From positions 1-64,000 of the forward strand of contig JBAKBP010000702.1 of NCBI GenBank assembly GCA_037953745.1: a stretch of DNA of 64,000 bases, written 5' to 3'. Shown one piece after another: positions 46,005 through 55,493 of this stretch (the first letter of the stretch is position 1; every line of letters starts with the position of its first letter). The notes under the pieces are model-generated. The model was given only the letters and a program-made list of their open reading frames with translations, was not told the origin of the DNA and did no database searches. The position numbers and the translations under genes were made by a program. This DNA comes from Lithodes maja (Eukaryota > Arthropoda > Malacostraca > Decapoda > Lithodidae).

Positions 46005-46167
46005 ACTTGCGGGCGCCTCTGGCATCCAGGCCTGTGGAGGCAGCAAGTCCTTCAGTTGACACCAGACTCTTACATAACCAACCAGCATCTCGGCGCTCCT
46101 GTACTCAACCCTAGCCAATAAAGGATTGAAGAGTACTGGTGTTATATCTTCATTCATCTTTATTATA
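45945..46167 (+). repeat. 3' LTR
   Basis: 223 bp, followed by CAATG. Two differences from the 5' LTR. Confidence 0.92.
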
Positions 46168-46304
46168 CAATGTCTAAGGCGTGCTGTCGCTCACCAGGAA
46201 AACATGAAAAAATTACCGTAATAGGGTTGGAGGGAAAATGCAATAATGATCAAGATAAATGGGAGGGTGGCACTATACAAAGCTTTAGCATTACAGGTAC
46301 TTAC

Positions 46305-46515
46305 GTCTGCATTCTAGGGCGGGTGGTGGCTTGAACATGTGCCAGAGGTGGCGCTGACAGACCTCACAGTTGGTGGGCATGTGGAAGCTGATGGCCAGGA
46401 ACTCATGACCCTTGTGGACCAGTGTACCAGCCTTGTCTGGTCCACCACCCTCCAGTGCCAGGGGACCAGCTAGGTCTCCAGGCTTACGGCTCTCACCCTC
46501 ACCCGCATACAGAAG
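46305..46515 (-). CDS. Rok: ROCK exon, PH middle and first half of C1 domain
   Basis: A 211-bp exon with acceptor TTTGTGCAG and donor GTAAGTACC on the minus strand. It begins in phase 0: LLYAGEGESRKPGD, LAGPLALEGGGPDKAG, TLVHKGHEFLAISFHMPTNC and EVCQRHLWHMFKPPPALECR, ending with the first base of the next Arg codon. ILYA.EGES and HEF...C..C...LWH.FKPPPALECRRC are hallmark ROCK sequences where the C1 finger is inserted in the PH domain. The preceding exon ends IFQ, giving IFQLLYAGEGE. This is the strongest single piece of evidence for the gene's identity. Confidence 0.97.
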
Positions 46516-46967
46516 CTGCACAAACATAGCAAAGTAGAATATAGCTTTAATTAATCCTATGCTAACCATCACTCACATATAGAATTTGACATATAGTGGA
46601 TTATATTTTTCATCAATCCTACGCTGTTACCCACAGCAAAGCTGCAACATACTGCTTAGTGGTAAAAGACTTATTTTCTCCTTCATAAATAGTATGAGTT
46701 ACATCAACACTTTTTTCACTCTGCCAGAGAATTGCTTTTGGAAACTCGATAACAGAGGCTGGTTATTAATTAAAGGTCTACATCCATGTGAGCATGAGTC
46801 AGACTGTGTGTATCATAAAACTGGTAAAACTGAGTTTTCCTGTAACTGCCTTTGGCAAATTTAGTCTAGCAGTTTCCAAATTAAAGAGTTATATAAGAAT
46901 TCAGCTAGTTAAAATGATCTACCTCCAGTTTAGTTCCTGATACCAATGAAAAAAAAAAAAAAAATAA
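46516..46967. other. ROCK intron DNA, unassigned
   Basis: No recognisable element apart from an A run just before the F1 tail (46950-46964). Confidence 0.5.
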
Positions 46968-46983
46968 TCTATTCTATTCTATT

Positions 46984-49452
46984 CTATTGCCTGACGCCGT
47001 GATCCCCGAAGGGGTGGCCACGAACGAACCGCCCCCATGCACCTCTGTCCCCAGTCAGTCGACGCCCCTCCCCCCAACCAGCACCGCCTTCATTCATGTA
47101 GTTCCTCACTCCATCCTTCCACCTCATATTCGGTCTACCTCGCCCCCTCTGTCCCTCCACCTCGCTCTCGTACACCCTCTTAGTCATTCTCTCGCTTTCC
47201 ATACGTTCCATATGGCCGAACCATCTCAAGTTGTTCCTTTTCACACTTTCCAGCACATCTACCTCCACACCACACCTCCTTCTTACTTCCTCATTAGTCT
47301 GTCTATCCCTCCATGTAATTCCGCACGCACTCCTTAAGTAATTCATTTCCACTGCTCTCACTCTTGGTCTGAGTCTCTCAACCAACGTCCATGCTTCGCT
47401 TCCGTAAGTCAGTGTCGGGATTACCACACTGTCATGCAAGGACTTCTTCACTTCCATACTGACCACCCTATTTCTTGTTACTGCTTTTAGCGTTCCTACA
47501 ACCCTCTTCCCCTGTTGTACCCTCTCCCGCACCTCTTCATCCATAGTCCCATCTTTACTCAACACACTGCCCAGATACTTAAAAGAGTTGACGATCTCCA
47601 TAGCCTGACCGTTCAGCTTCACCTCACACTCTGTGACTTCACCCCTTTCGAAGACCATAACCTTGCTCTTCCCCGTATTTACCTTCAAATTCCGTTTTTC
47701 GCACACTGTTCCAAACTCATTTACCAGACCCTGCAACTCCCATTCATTATCACTCATCAGAACTGTATCATCCGCAAACAGCAGTATAGGTAGCTTCCAC
47801 TCAATTCCCTCCCTTTTCAGCGATACACCAACATCCACTGCTCTTGATAGTATTTCTTTCATAACTCCATCCATATATACAGTAAACAACCACGGGGACA
47901 TCACACACCCCTGTTTCAAACCAACATTCAGGTCAAAGAACTCGCTCTGCTCGCTCTCCACACGTACTGCCGCCTTTGCACCCTCATACATGCTCTTCAC
48001 TGCTTTCAGCAACTTGCCCTCTACTCCGTATATTCTAAGTACTTTCCACAAACCTTCTCTATCCACTCTGTCATAGGCCTTCTCCAAGTCCATAAAGGCA
48101 ACATACACCTTTTGTTTCTTCTCCAGATACTTCTCCACAACACAATTCAGGGTAAAAATCTGATCTACACATCCTCTTCCCTTCCTAAAGCCTCCCTGCT
48201 CGTCGCCTATCCATTTCTCCGTTCTCACTCTCACTCTCTCAATCACTACCCTACTGTATACCTTCCCTACTACGCTTAGAAGACATATTCCTCGGTGGTT
48301 ACCACACACTCCTCTTTCCCCTTTGCCCTTATATAGGGGGACTATTATGCCAGTCTTCCAGTCATCGGGTGCACTCCCCTTCTCCCATGCTAGTTTGCAC
48401 ATTTTCCATACCCATTCTATCACTATCTCACCACCATACCTCAACATTTCCCCACACACTCCATCTGTTCCTGGTGCTTTCCCCAACTTCACTCTTTTCA
48501 TGGCTTCCCACACTTCTGACCTCCTGATCCCCACCTCCTCCTCCACTACTTCTCTTCTTCTCCCTCCCATACCATATCCAGCTATGTTTGCTGGCTCTTC
48601 ATTCCTTTCATTTAGCAACTCACTGAAGTACTCCCTCCATCTTTCGACTCTCTCTTGCTTCTCGGCTAGCATTCTCCCATTCTTATCTTTCACACCCTTA
48701 CTGTTTCCCTTGCTACCTTCCCTAACTTTCTTGACTTCTTTCCAGAACAGTTTCTTACTCTCCCTCCATTTTACACTCAGATTCCTTCCAAATTCCTCAT
48801 CTACTCTTCTCTTACTTTCCTTCACTACTCTCTTCACCACCCTCTTACTCTCCACGTACCTCGCTCGTTTCTGTCTCTCGGAATCTTCATTCCCTCTACT
48901 ACCCAACCACTCTCTATATGCTTTCTTCTTTTCTTCCACAGCTATTCTTACCTCTTCTGTCCACCATGCTGTACCTTTCACTCCCCTCCCTCTTCTCCTC
49001 ACTCCACACACCTCCTCACATGCTGCACATATCTCATCCTTAAACACCTTGCTCATCTCCTCCACTTCCTCCATAACTTCCAGGTCGAACCCACCTAGTC
49101 GTCTTTCCACTGCTCTCCTGTACTCCTCCCTGACTTCCTCCTCCTGCAACCTCTCCACCCTCCTCACCATTCCACCCTCCTCTCGCCTCCCTCCCGCTCT
49201 CCTCACCCACTTCTTTTGTATCCTAACCTTAGCTACCACTACATAATGATCAGACAGACCCCCTCCAATACCCCTATACACCCTAGCATCCATCACAGAT
49301 TTCTTCATTCGTTCATCCACACATACATAATCAATCAATGACTTTCGTTCCACCACTGTCTTATCCTTCATCGTCAACATCCGTTTCCACGTGTACCTGT
49401 GGATCATTCTGTGTCGGAAGAAGGTGTTGGCTATCCACAGCCTCCTCCCCAA
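46984..49452 (-). CDS. F1 reverse transcriptase ORF (end of endonuclease, RT, C-terminus)
   Basis: 822 open codons. Residues 1-80 carry the endonuclease end (LSDHYVVV, residues 66-73). A basic/acidic linker follows (WWTEEVRIAVEEKKKAYREW). RT motifs: GKAPGTDGVCGEML (324-337), WKTGIIVPLYKGKG (365-378), GFRKGRGCVDQ (421-431), motif A FMDLEKAYDRVDR (453-465), motif B LKQGCVMSPWLF (512-523), motif C LLFADDTVLM (557-566), FKYLGSVLS, and TLTYGSEAWTL. It ends GHPFGDHGVRQ and a stop near the tail. All RT active-site Asp residues are present and no internal stop occurs, so the copy is young. The first Met lies in the duplicated segment; the natural start is in the endonuclease part at about 50486. Confidence 0.92.
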   Translation of the reverse strand: MGRRLWIANTFFRHRMIHRYTWKRMLTMKDKTVVERKSLIDYVCVDERMKKSVMDARVYRGIGGGLSDHYVVVAKVRIQKKWVRRAGGRREEGGMVRRVERLQEEEVREEYRRAVERRLGGFDLEVMEEVEEMSKVFKDEICAACEEVCGVRRRGRGVKGTAWWTEEVRIAVEEKKKAYREWLGSRGNEDSERQKRARYVESKRVVKRVVKESKRRVDEEFGRNLSVKWRESKKLFWKEVKKVREGSKGNSKGVKDKNGRMLAEKQERVERWREYFSELLNERNEEPANIAGYGMGGRRREVVEEEVGIRRSEVWEAMKRVKLGKAPGTDGVCGEMLRYGGEIVIEWVWKMCKLAWEKGSAPDDWKTGIIVPLYKGKGERGVCGNHRGICLLSVVGKVYSRVVIERVRVRTEKWIGDEQGGFRKGRGCVDQIFTLNCVVEKYLEKKQKVYVAFMDLEKAYDRVDREGLWKVLRIYGVEGKLLKAVKSMYEGAKAAVRVESEQSEFFDLNVGLKQGCVMSPWLFTVYMDGVMKEILSRAVDVGVSLKREGIEWKLPILLFADDTVLMSDNEWELQGLVNEFGTVCEKRNLKVNTGKSKVMVFERGEVTECEVKLNGQAMEIVNSFKYLGSVLSKDGTMDEEVRERVQQGKRVVGTLKAVTRNRVVSMEVKKSLHDSVVIPTLTYGSEAWTLVERLRPRVRAVEMNYLRSACGITWRDRQTNEEVRRRCGVEVDVLESVKRNNLRWFGHMERMESERMTKRVYESEVEGQRGRGRPNMRWKDGVRNYMNEGGAGWGEGRRLTGDRGAWGRFVRGHPFGDHGVRQ

Positions 49453-49732
49453 CCACTATATGCTTTGGATAAAAAACACCATCTGAGGAAGAGCACTTTA
49501 TTGACAACGTTTCGCAGATAGCTTCATCAGGTCTGAGTGACCTGATGAAGCTATATGCGAAACGTTATCAATAAAGTGCTCTTCCTCAGGTGGTGTTTTT
49601 TATCCATTGTCTACTTTTCAAGTACCACTCAACACTATATGCTTTCTTATCTTCAACAGCTAATTTTACCGCTTCAGTCCACCATGCTGTACCCTTCACT
49701 CCCCTCCTTCTCCTAACTCCACATCTCCGACT
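49452..49732. repeat. Templated inverted insertion inside F1
   Basis: Foreign segment between two copies of a 48-bp F1 sequence (49404-49451 and 49733-49780, containing GTGTCGGAAGAAGGTGTTGG). Positions 49452-49723 are the reverse complement, with no mismatch I could find, of 50911-51183 in the neighbouring F1 copy, including its Penelope-like palindrome. It breaks the endonuclease ORF after FFRHRM. Confidence 0.85.
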
Positions 49733-50486
49733 TCATTCTGTGTCGGAAGAAGGTGTTGGCTATCCACAGCCTCCTCCCCACACATACGTCCACAAGTGCA
49801 CTACCATTCCCATTCACCTCTGATGGTACCCCCCACCCTCCCACCACTCCCTCAACTTTCCTATCACCCACCTTACCATTCATATCCCCAATCAGAAATA
49901 TTCTTTCGTTCTTGTCAAACTTCTCCAGGCACGCCTCCACATTCATCCAGAACTCCTCTTTCTTTCTTTCAAGTATATCCTCTGTCGGGGCATACACGCA
50001 TACAATCACCCACGTTTGTATTCCTACTTTCATTCTCACCCACACAATCCTTGAACCCACAGACCCATACTCTCTTACACATTCCTTCCATTTGCTACTT
50101 ACAAACAAACATGCACCTTCTCTCGCTGTTCCTTCACTCACTCCAGCGCACACACCCATTCCACACTCCCACTCTCTCACATCTGAACCTTTCCATTTGG
50201 TCTCTGTCATTCCACATACATCCAGCCTGGCATTCACTAACACTTCCAGAACCTCTCTCTCTTTTGTGCCATCATTCATGCCACTAACATTCCATGTAGC
50301 CATTCTCAGAATGTCCGAAGGCATGTCCTTAGTCGGTCGTGGTTCGTCAACGTTGGTTCCGTCCGCATCCGAGGCTGTTCGTTCGTTTTTTTTTTGCTTA
50401 GATATTTTTTCCGGGTGGGGGTCGCAAGCCCACCGACCCAACCTCTTTAGTCGCCTCTTACGACACGCAGAAGGCACGTGGGGCAT
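49713..50486 (-). CDS. F1 endonuclease N-terminal part
   Basis: 257 codons beginning MPHVPSACRKRR just inside the 5' end. APE-type endonuclease motifs in order: ATWNVSGMNDG (about residue 68), GMTETKWKGSDV (about 94), VCVYAPTEDI (about 160), FLIGDMNGKVGDR (about 195). The last genuine residues are GRRLWIANTFFRHRM; KSEMWS and the stop come from the inserted segment. The enzyme nicks target DNA to prime reverse transcription. Joined to the RT ORF at the 48-bp repeat it would be continuous. Confidence 0.88.
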   Translation of the reverse strand: MPHVPSACRKRRLKRLGRWACDPHPEKISKQKKNERTASDADGTNVDEPRPTKDMPSDILRMATWNVSGMNDGTKEREVLEVLVNARLDVCGMTETKWKGSDVREWECGMGVCAGVSEGTAREGACLFVSSKWKECVREYGSVGSRIVWVRMKVGIQTWVIVCVYAPTEDILERKKEEFWMNVEACLEKFDKNERIFLIGDMNGKVGDRKVEGVVGGWGVPSEVNGNGSALVDVCVGRRLWIANTFFRHRMKSEMWS

Positions 50487-50584
50487 ATTCTATTCCCTAA
50501 CCCCCAGGGGGTAAATAAAATAATGGAACAGGAAAACATTTGGCCATTGAACATTGATGATTACCATCCTATACTCTAATCTGT

Positions 50585-50687
50585 TTATTTATATTTTTCC
50601 ACCAACCAACCTTACTTCTAAACTCAATTAATGAAATCAACAAATCCATGTGGCACTCCAAGGACTCGAACCTAGGACACTCACACC
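50585..50687 (-). mobile_element. tRNA-derived SINE copy
   Basis: Minus strand B-box-like GGTTCGAGTCC (seen as GGACTCGAACCTAGGACAC on plus) and the body word seen as CCAACCTTACTTCTAAACTC, related to 25908-26062. The adjacent 50688-50790 resembles 25298-25440 (AATTTCCAGCTGACGG). Confidence 0.5.
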
Positions 50688-51002
50688 AAAATTTCCAGCT
50701 GACGGTAAATTTCCTTGTCGCCATATTACTTACTCAGCTATTACGAAGATTTTGTACCAATATATAGTATGTTGTTAAGTATGAAAACTTAGTTATAGGA
50801 GAAGATCAGGGAAGAGTTCAAGAGAGAAGGTTTGATTTGGAGGGTATGGAAAAAGTGGAAAAGGTGAGCAAAGTGATTAAGGAAGAGATGTGTGCAGTAT
50901 GTGAGGAGGTATGTGGAGTTAGGAGAAGGAGGGGAGTGAAGGGTACAGCATGGTGGACTGAAGCGGTAAAATTAGCTGTTGAAGATAAGAAAGCATATAG
51001 TG

Positions 51003-51168
51003 TTGAGTGGTACTTGAAAAGTAGACAATGGATAAAAAACACCACCTGAGGAAGAGCACTTTATTGATAACGTTTCGCATATAGCTTCATCAGGTCACTC
51101 AGACCTGATGAAGCTATCTGCGAAACGTTGTCAATAAAGTGCTCTTCCTCAGATGGTGTTTTTTATCC
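51003..51168. mobile_element. Penelope-like palindromic element with 13-bp target duplication
   Basis: 166 bp between AAAGCATATAGTG at 50990-51002 and 51169-51181. Nearly perfect inverted repeat: GGATAAAAAACACCACCTGA outermost; CTGATGA and GCGAAACG near the centre on both strands. CTGATGA...GAAAC.GTTGTC has the order of a minimal hammerhead ribozyme core, which is known from Penelope-like element terminal repeats. No RT remains. Confidence 0.7.
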
Positions 51169-52256
51169 AAAGCATATAGTGGTTGGGTAGTAGAGGGAAT
51201 GAAGATTTGGAGAGACAGAAAAGGGAAAGGTACTTGAAGAAAAAGAAAGTGGTGAAGAGAGTAGTGAAGGAAAGTAAGAGAAGAGTAGATGGGGAATTTG
51301 GAAGGAATTTAAGTGTAAACTGGAGGAAGTGTAAGAAACTGTTCTGGAAAGAGGTCAAGAAAGTTAGGGAGGGTAGTAAGGGAAGTACAGTAGTAAGAAT
51401 GTGAAAGATACGAATGGGCGAGTGTTAGCCGAGAAGCAAGAGAGAGTCGAGAGATGGAGGGAGCACTTCAACGAATTGTTGAACGTAAGGAATGGAACTC
51501 CAGCAAACATAGTTGGATGGGGTATGGGAGCGGGAAGAAGAGAAGTAGTGGAGGAGGAGGTGGGGATCAGGAGGTCAGAAGTGTGTGAAGCCTCAAAAAG
51601 AGTGAAGACGGGGAAAGCATCAGGAATAGACAGAGTGTGTGGGGAAATGCTGAGGTATGGTGCTGATATAGTGATTGAACGTGTATGGAAAATGTGTAAA
51701 CTAACATGGGAGAAGGGAAATGCACCTGATGACTGGAAGACAGGCATAATAGTCCCCCTGTAAAAGGGTAAAGGGGAGAGAGGAGTCTGTGGTAATCACC
51801 GAGGGATATTAGGTCTTCTAAGCATAGTAGGGATGTACAGCAGGGTAATGATCGAGAGAGTGAGAGCGAGAATGGGGAAATGGGTAGGTGATGAGCAGGG
51901 CAGGTTTAGGAAGGGAAGAGGATGTGTAGACCAAAATTTTGCCTTGAAAAATGTTGAGGAGAAATATCGGGAGAAGGGACAAAAGTTGTATGCTGCCTTT
52001 ATGGACTTGGAGAAGGCCTATGACAGAGTTGATAGAGAAGGTCAATGGAAAGTACTGAGAATATACGGTGTTGCTGAAAGCAGTGAAGAGCATGGATGAG
52101 GGTGCAAAGGCATCAGTACGTGTAGAGAATGAACAGAGCGAGTTCTTTGATCTGAATGATGGGTTAAAACAAGGGTGTGTGATGTCCCCATGGTTGTTAA
52201 AAATATATATGGATGGAGTCATGAAATAAATAAAAGGAAAAGAGCAGTGGATGTTG

Positions 52257-52848
52257 GTGCACCGCCGTCATTAGGACAAGAGACTGAAACTGCACGTATG
52301 TGTGGAGCACTCAGTCTTAAAATGTTATGTACGGTATGTATGAACTGTATGTACAGTAAACCCTCGTTATCTCGGACTAATTGGGGGATGCTCACTTCTG
52401 AAATGTCCGATTTTCCTAGATGTCCGAATTCCGGCTTATGTCCGACTACAAAGAGGGAAAATGTCCGAATAGGAAGGGGGAGTCAGCGCCACCATAGAAA
52501 ACTGAGATCACCCTACCACTGCTACACTTTATATTTCATCATTGCATGTGAAATTCATCATATTAATGACAAATACGAACATTATGTTTTCAGGGACAGT
52601 ACTGTACATAGTAATTAATATTAACACAATAATTAAAAGGCACAGGCTTCAATTCATCCTAAAACCACTTAAAACAGAGTGAGAGAACACTGTAAACCTG
52701 AAACAAATCCCGTCCAACTCGGAAATTGACGAGATACTGTATACAGGGACATCTCCGAGAGGCCGATGCCATTCCGAGAAGTACAGGTTTACGGCTAAAA
52801 AGAGTGAAATATCAGGGGTTTACTGTACTGTATGTATTTATGATAAAG
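52257..52848 (+). mobile_element. F3 LINE 3' tip carrying a pogo-like MITE, nested in F1
   Basis: CACCGCCGTCATTAGGACAA to GCACTCAGTCTTAAAATG is the F3 3' end (compare 9291-9350), with TGTATG tail units on both sides of the MITE at 52354-52825. F1 resumes about 52849 with AAAGGAAGGAAATAAGTGGA. Confidence 0.75.
52354..52825. mobile_element. Pogo-like MITE
   Basis: Ends CAGTAAACCCTCGTTATCTC and, inverted, CAGTAAACCCCTGATATTTC, flanked by TA (52352-52353, 52826-52827). Same family as 40007-40487, more diverged. Confidence 0.78.
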
Positions 52849-53640
52849 GAAGGAAATAAGTGGAAGTTGCCTGTACTGCTGTTAATACAGATCTGATGAG
52901 CGATAGTGAATGCGAGTTGCAAGGTCTGGTAAATAAGTTTGGAACAGTGTGTGAAAAATGGAATCTGAAGGTAAATGCGGGGAAGAGTAAGGTTATGGTC
53001 TTTGAAAGGAGTGCAGCCACAGAGTGTGAGGTGAGGTTGAATGGTCAGGCTATGTTGAATGTTAGCTCATTTAAGTATTTGGGCAGTGTGTTGAGTAAAG
53101 ATGGGAGTATGGATGAAGAAGTGCAGTAGAGGGTGCAACAGGGAAAGAGGGTTGTAGGAATGCTGAAAGTAGTAACAAGAAATAGGGTGGTCAGCATGGA
53201 AGTAAAGATCTTTGCATGATAGTGTGGTAATCCCGACATTGACGTACGGGAGTGAAGCATGGACGTTGTTGGAGAGAGAAAAACCAAGAGTGAGAGGGGT
53301 GGAAATGATTTACTTGAAAAGTGCGTGTGGAGTTACATGGAGGGATAGACAGACAAATGAGGAAGTACAACAGCGGTGTGGTGCGGATGTAGATGTACTG
53401 GAAAGTGTGAAAAAGAACACCTTGAGATGGTTTGGCCGTGTGGAATGTATGGGAAGCGAGAGAATGACTAAGAAAGTGTACGAGAGTGAAGTGGAAGAAC
53501 AAAGATGAAGAGGTAAACCGAGAGAGGTGGCAGAATGGAGTTAACAAGTATATGCATGAAAGCGGTGCTGGATGGGAGGAGGTGCATGGGGGCGATTCAT
53601 TTGTGGCCACCCCTTTGGGGATCACGGCGTACAGCAATAG

Positions 53641-54173
53641 ATAGATAAATAGGTTATATAATGATACAAAGATATAGCCGTTTCATAATTTTTCATACAC
53701 CTGTGCCCCATACATAATTTGCGTGTTTTGTAGATTTTAACTAATTTTATCTCTCGAAAGGAAATGGATATGAAAATGTTTAATAACTTATGATGAAGCA
53801 TGATATCCTTCTGTAAAGACACTGAACATTCCTCTGTAGCTTTCTTCATATTCCCGAGGCAATGAGTTGATTATGTGGCTTTATTTTAGGAGTACTGTAC
53901 TGTATTTTGTTTTGTGTATTTTTATTCCCAAAAATATATTTTGCTAAACTGTTATTTCCATAAACTTATTTTGATAAGTTCTTTTGTCTTCATATTGTGC
54001 CGTTCCTGATTTGGTTTGTTTGTTTTGCAAGTTTTACATTGTATTATCCTCTGTTTTTTTTTTTTTTTTTTTGTTGAGGTATTTATCTTAGTCTAGGGAG
54101 CGAACTAAAAATACATTACTCGAAAATGGCTTGATCAATGAAAACCCTGGATAATAACAAAACAAAATTAATA
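53641..54173. other. Spacer with a family D 3' fragment
   Basis: 53935-54047 matches the D interior (AAACTGTTATTTCC, GATTTGGTTTGTTTGTTTTG). A T run lies near 54053-54072. Otherwise unassigned. Confidence 0.5.
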
Positions 54174-55470
54174 CAGTAGAACCCCGCCCATCCGGTGCTC
54201 TCAGATTCGGAAACCGAAGAGATTCGGACAGGCATTTCGACCCAGACTTATGTTTCAACCAACCAAATTTTTCTGGATGGCTTGGGAAAAATCAAAGTCA
54301 ATCTGGAAACGAATGAGACGAATACAAGTCACCGCACATGTTATTTACATTCAGCGTTAAATATCCAGACTTGTATGTCAGCCATTCGGATTTGTCTGGA
54401 TGGCTGAAACTTAAGCAGGTTGTTTAAGTTAGATATCTGGACTCATGCTTCAGCCATCTGGATTTGTCTGGATGGCTGAAACCTAAGTCTGGTTGTTTAA
54501 CCCACGAAAAATATGATCCCGATCGCTGTGTCCGGGGCCATTTGGGTACAGGCAAACTTCATAATTCAGTAGCTACTGATTGAGAGCACCTAGAGCAGTC
54601 AACTTTTTGCAAATTGTAGATTTTTTTTTTGTCTTTAGAATGCCGTTAAGATGACATCGCTACGATGTGTGGTTGCCGTGTTATGATGATTTTAGCGTCG
54701 AATTTTAGCCGCATATTTTGCCTCATATGAGGCCTCCCGGATTCCTGCCAATGCTTTGTTTTGCCTTATTAAAATGTAAAACTTGCAAACTAAACAAACC
54801 AAAATTGGGACAAGGACAATATAAAGTCAAATTAAATTATCAAAATCGCTATGTGGAAACAACGCTTACTAAAATGAAAACTATTAAATAAAAGAACACA
54901 ATCCACCACATAGGGTGTACATTACTACATGAGCAAGTTAATCTGTTTCCCAAGCAAACTAATCGCACATATAACAACGCACTATCGTCACGTTAAAGGA
55001 AGTAGTCAAGTTTGGGAAGTCCGGGACGTTCTGGCAAATTTTACTAAACTCTGCATGAATAAAGAAACTAAATGTTAAATGTCAAAATATTATTTAAAAT
55101 CAAATTTGCAACATGACAAGACATTAACAATAGTACAAAATACAAATATTGATAAGATATCTATACTATTACAAAATAATATATAAAATACAGTACAGCA
55201 CTCACTAACGATAGTGCTATCGGGTAGGTACCTGTAAGCATAGCATGCCTCAAGTGAGGCCTCCCGGATTCCGTGGGTTAAGTTAGATTTTCAGCCATCC
55301 AGATTTGTCTGGATGGCTGAAACCTAAGTCTGGTTGTTTAAGTTAGATATCCGGACTCATGTTTCAGCCATCCAGATTTGTCTGGATGGCTGAATATATA
55401 TCCGGACTTTCGGCAAATCCGGACTTTTGGCAGATCCAGACAGGGTTCTCCCCCTATCAGTCTGGATGGC
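54174..55470. mobile_element. Pogo-like/tandem repeat element hosting a complete D element
   Basis: Left end TACAGTAGAACCCCGCCCAT. The interior is made of ~75-bp repeats (GTTAGATATCTGGACTCATG, CAGCCATC.GGATTTGTCTGG, GGTTGTTTAAG), each with a hairpin around GTCTGGATGGCTGAAAC. The right end near GGGTTCTCCCCC is not sharply defined. A TTAA element (54497-55281) sits inside one repeat. Confidence 0.55.
54497..55281 (-). mobile_element. Complete TTAA family D element
   Basis: TTAA lies at 54497-54500 and 55278-55281, with ends CCCACGAAAAATATGATC and, inverted, CCCACGGAATCCGGGAGG. The host repeat has intact empty sites (GGTTGTTTAAGTTAGATATC) at about 54418 and 55335. 785 bp without a transposase frame. 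It defines the family whose fragments lie at 14019, 26130, 30166, 39705 and 53935. Confidence 0.85.
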
Positions 55471-55493
55471 TGCACAGTTTTCACGGTGTTTTG

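Larger units (their letters stand above)
43421..46167 (+). mobile_element. LTR retrotransposon (Ty3/gypsy type), internally deleted
   Basis: 223-bp LTRs at 43421-43643 and 45945-46167, with CAATG target copies at 43416-43420 and 46168-46172. The LTRs differ at only two positions I can see (CACCC/CATCC and GCGTC/GCATC). They begin TATAATAATAATG and end TTTATTATA instead of TG...CA. A tRNA-primer-like TGGCGCAGTG follows the 5' LTR, and a G-rich polypurine tract precedes the 3' LTR. Inside are only a Gag-like ORF and the integrase end; protease, RT and RNase H are absent. It lies in the ROCK intron between 41042 and 46305, opposite to the gene's strand. Confidence 0.93.
46968..50516 (-). mobile_element. 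F1 LINE, near full length (RTE-like)
   Basis: The best-preserved non-LTR element in the window. The 5' end near 50516 matches the 5' end at 2096. The 3' end is a (TAGAA)n tail at 46968-46987 on the minus strand. It encodes one endonuclease-RT protein of about 1,060 residues, broken only by a 281-bp foreign segment (49452-49732) flanked by 48-bp direct repeats. A short microsatellite tail and single ORF fit the RTE group; the clade call is inference. Confidence 0.9.
50787..53640 (+). mobile_element. F1 LINE copy, degenerate, opposite orientation
   Basis: Plus-strand F1 from the linker region to the 3' end: KGTAWWTEAVKLAVEDKK, SRGNEDLERQKRERYL, KASGIDRVCGEML, PDDWKTGIIVPL, FMDLEKAYDRVDREGQWKVL, ECELQGLVNKFGTVCEKWNL, SFKYLGSVLSKDGSMDEEV and TLTYGSEAWTLLERE. 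It ends GGATCACGGCGTACAGCAATA at the tail. It has several stops and frameshifts and two insertions (51003-51168; about 52257-52848). Its FADD region is deleted. Confidence 0.88.

Noticed and set aside
46586..46864. Additional ROCK exon in the 92-codon plus-strand frame
   Set aside because: Wrong strand for the gene and no similarity to ROCK.
46968..50560. Target duplication AAAATAAT around the full-length F1 LINE
   Set aside because: Similar A/T words occur on both sides, but the right copy is not directly at the 5' end and the sequence is low-complexity.
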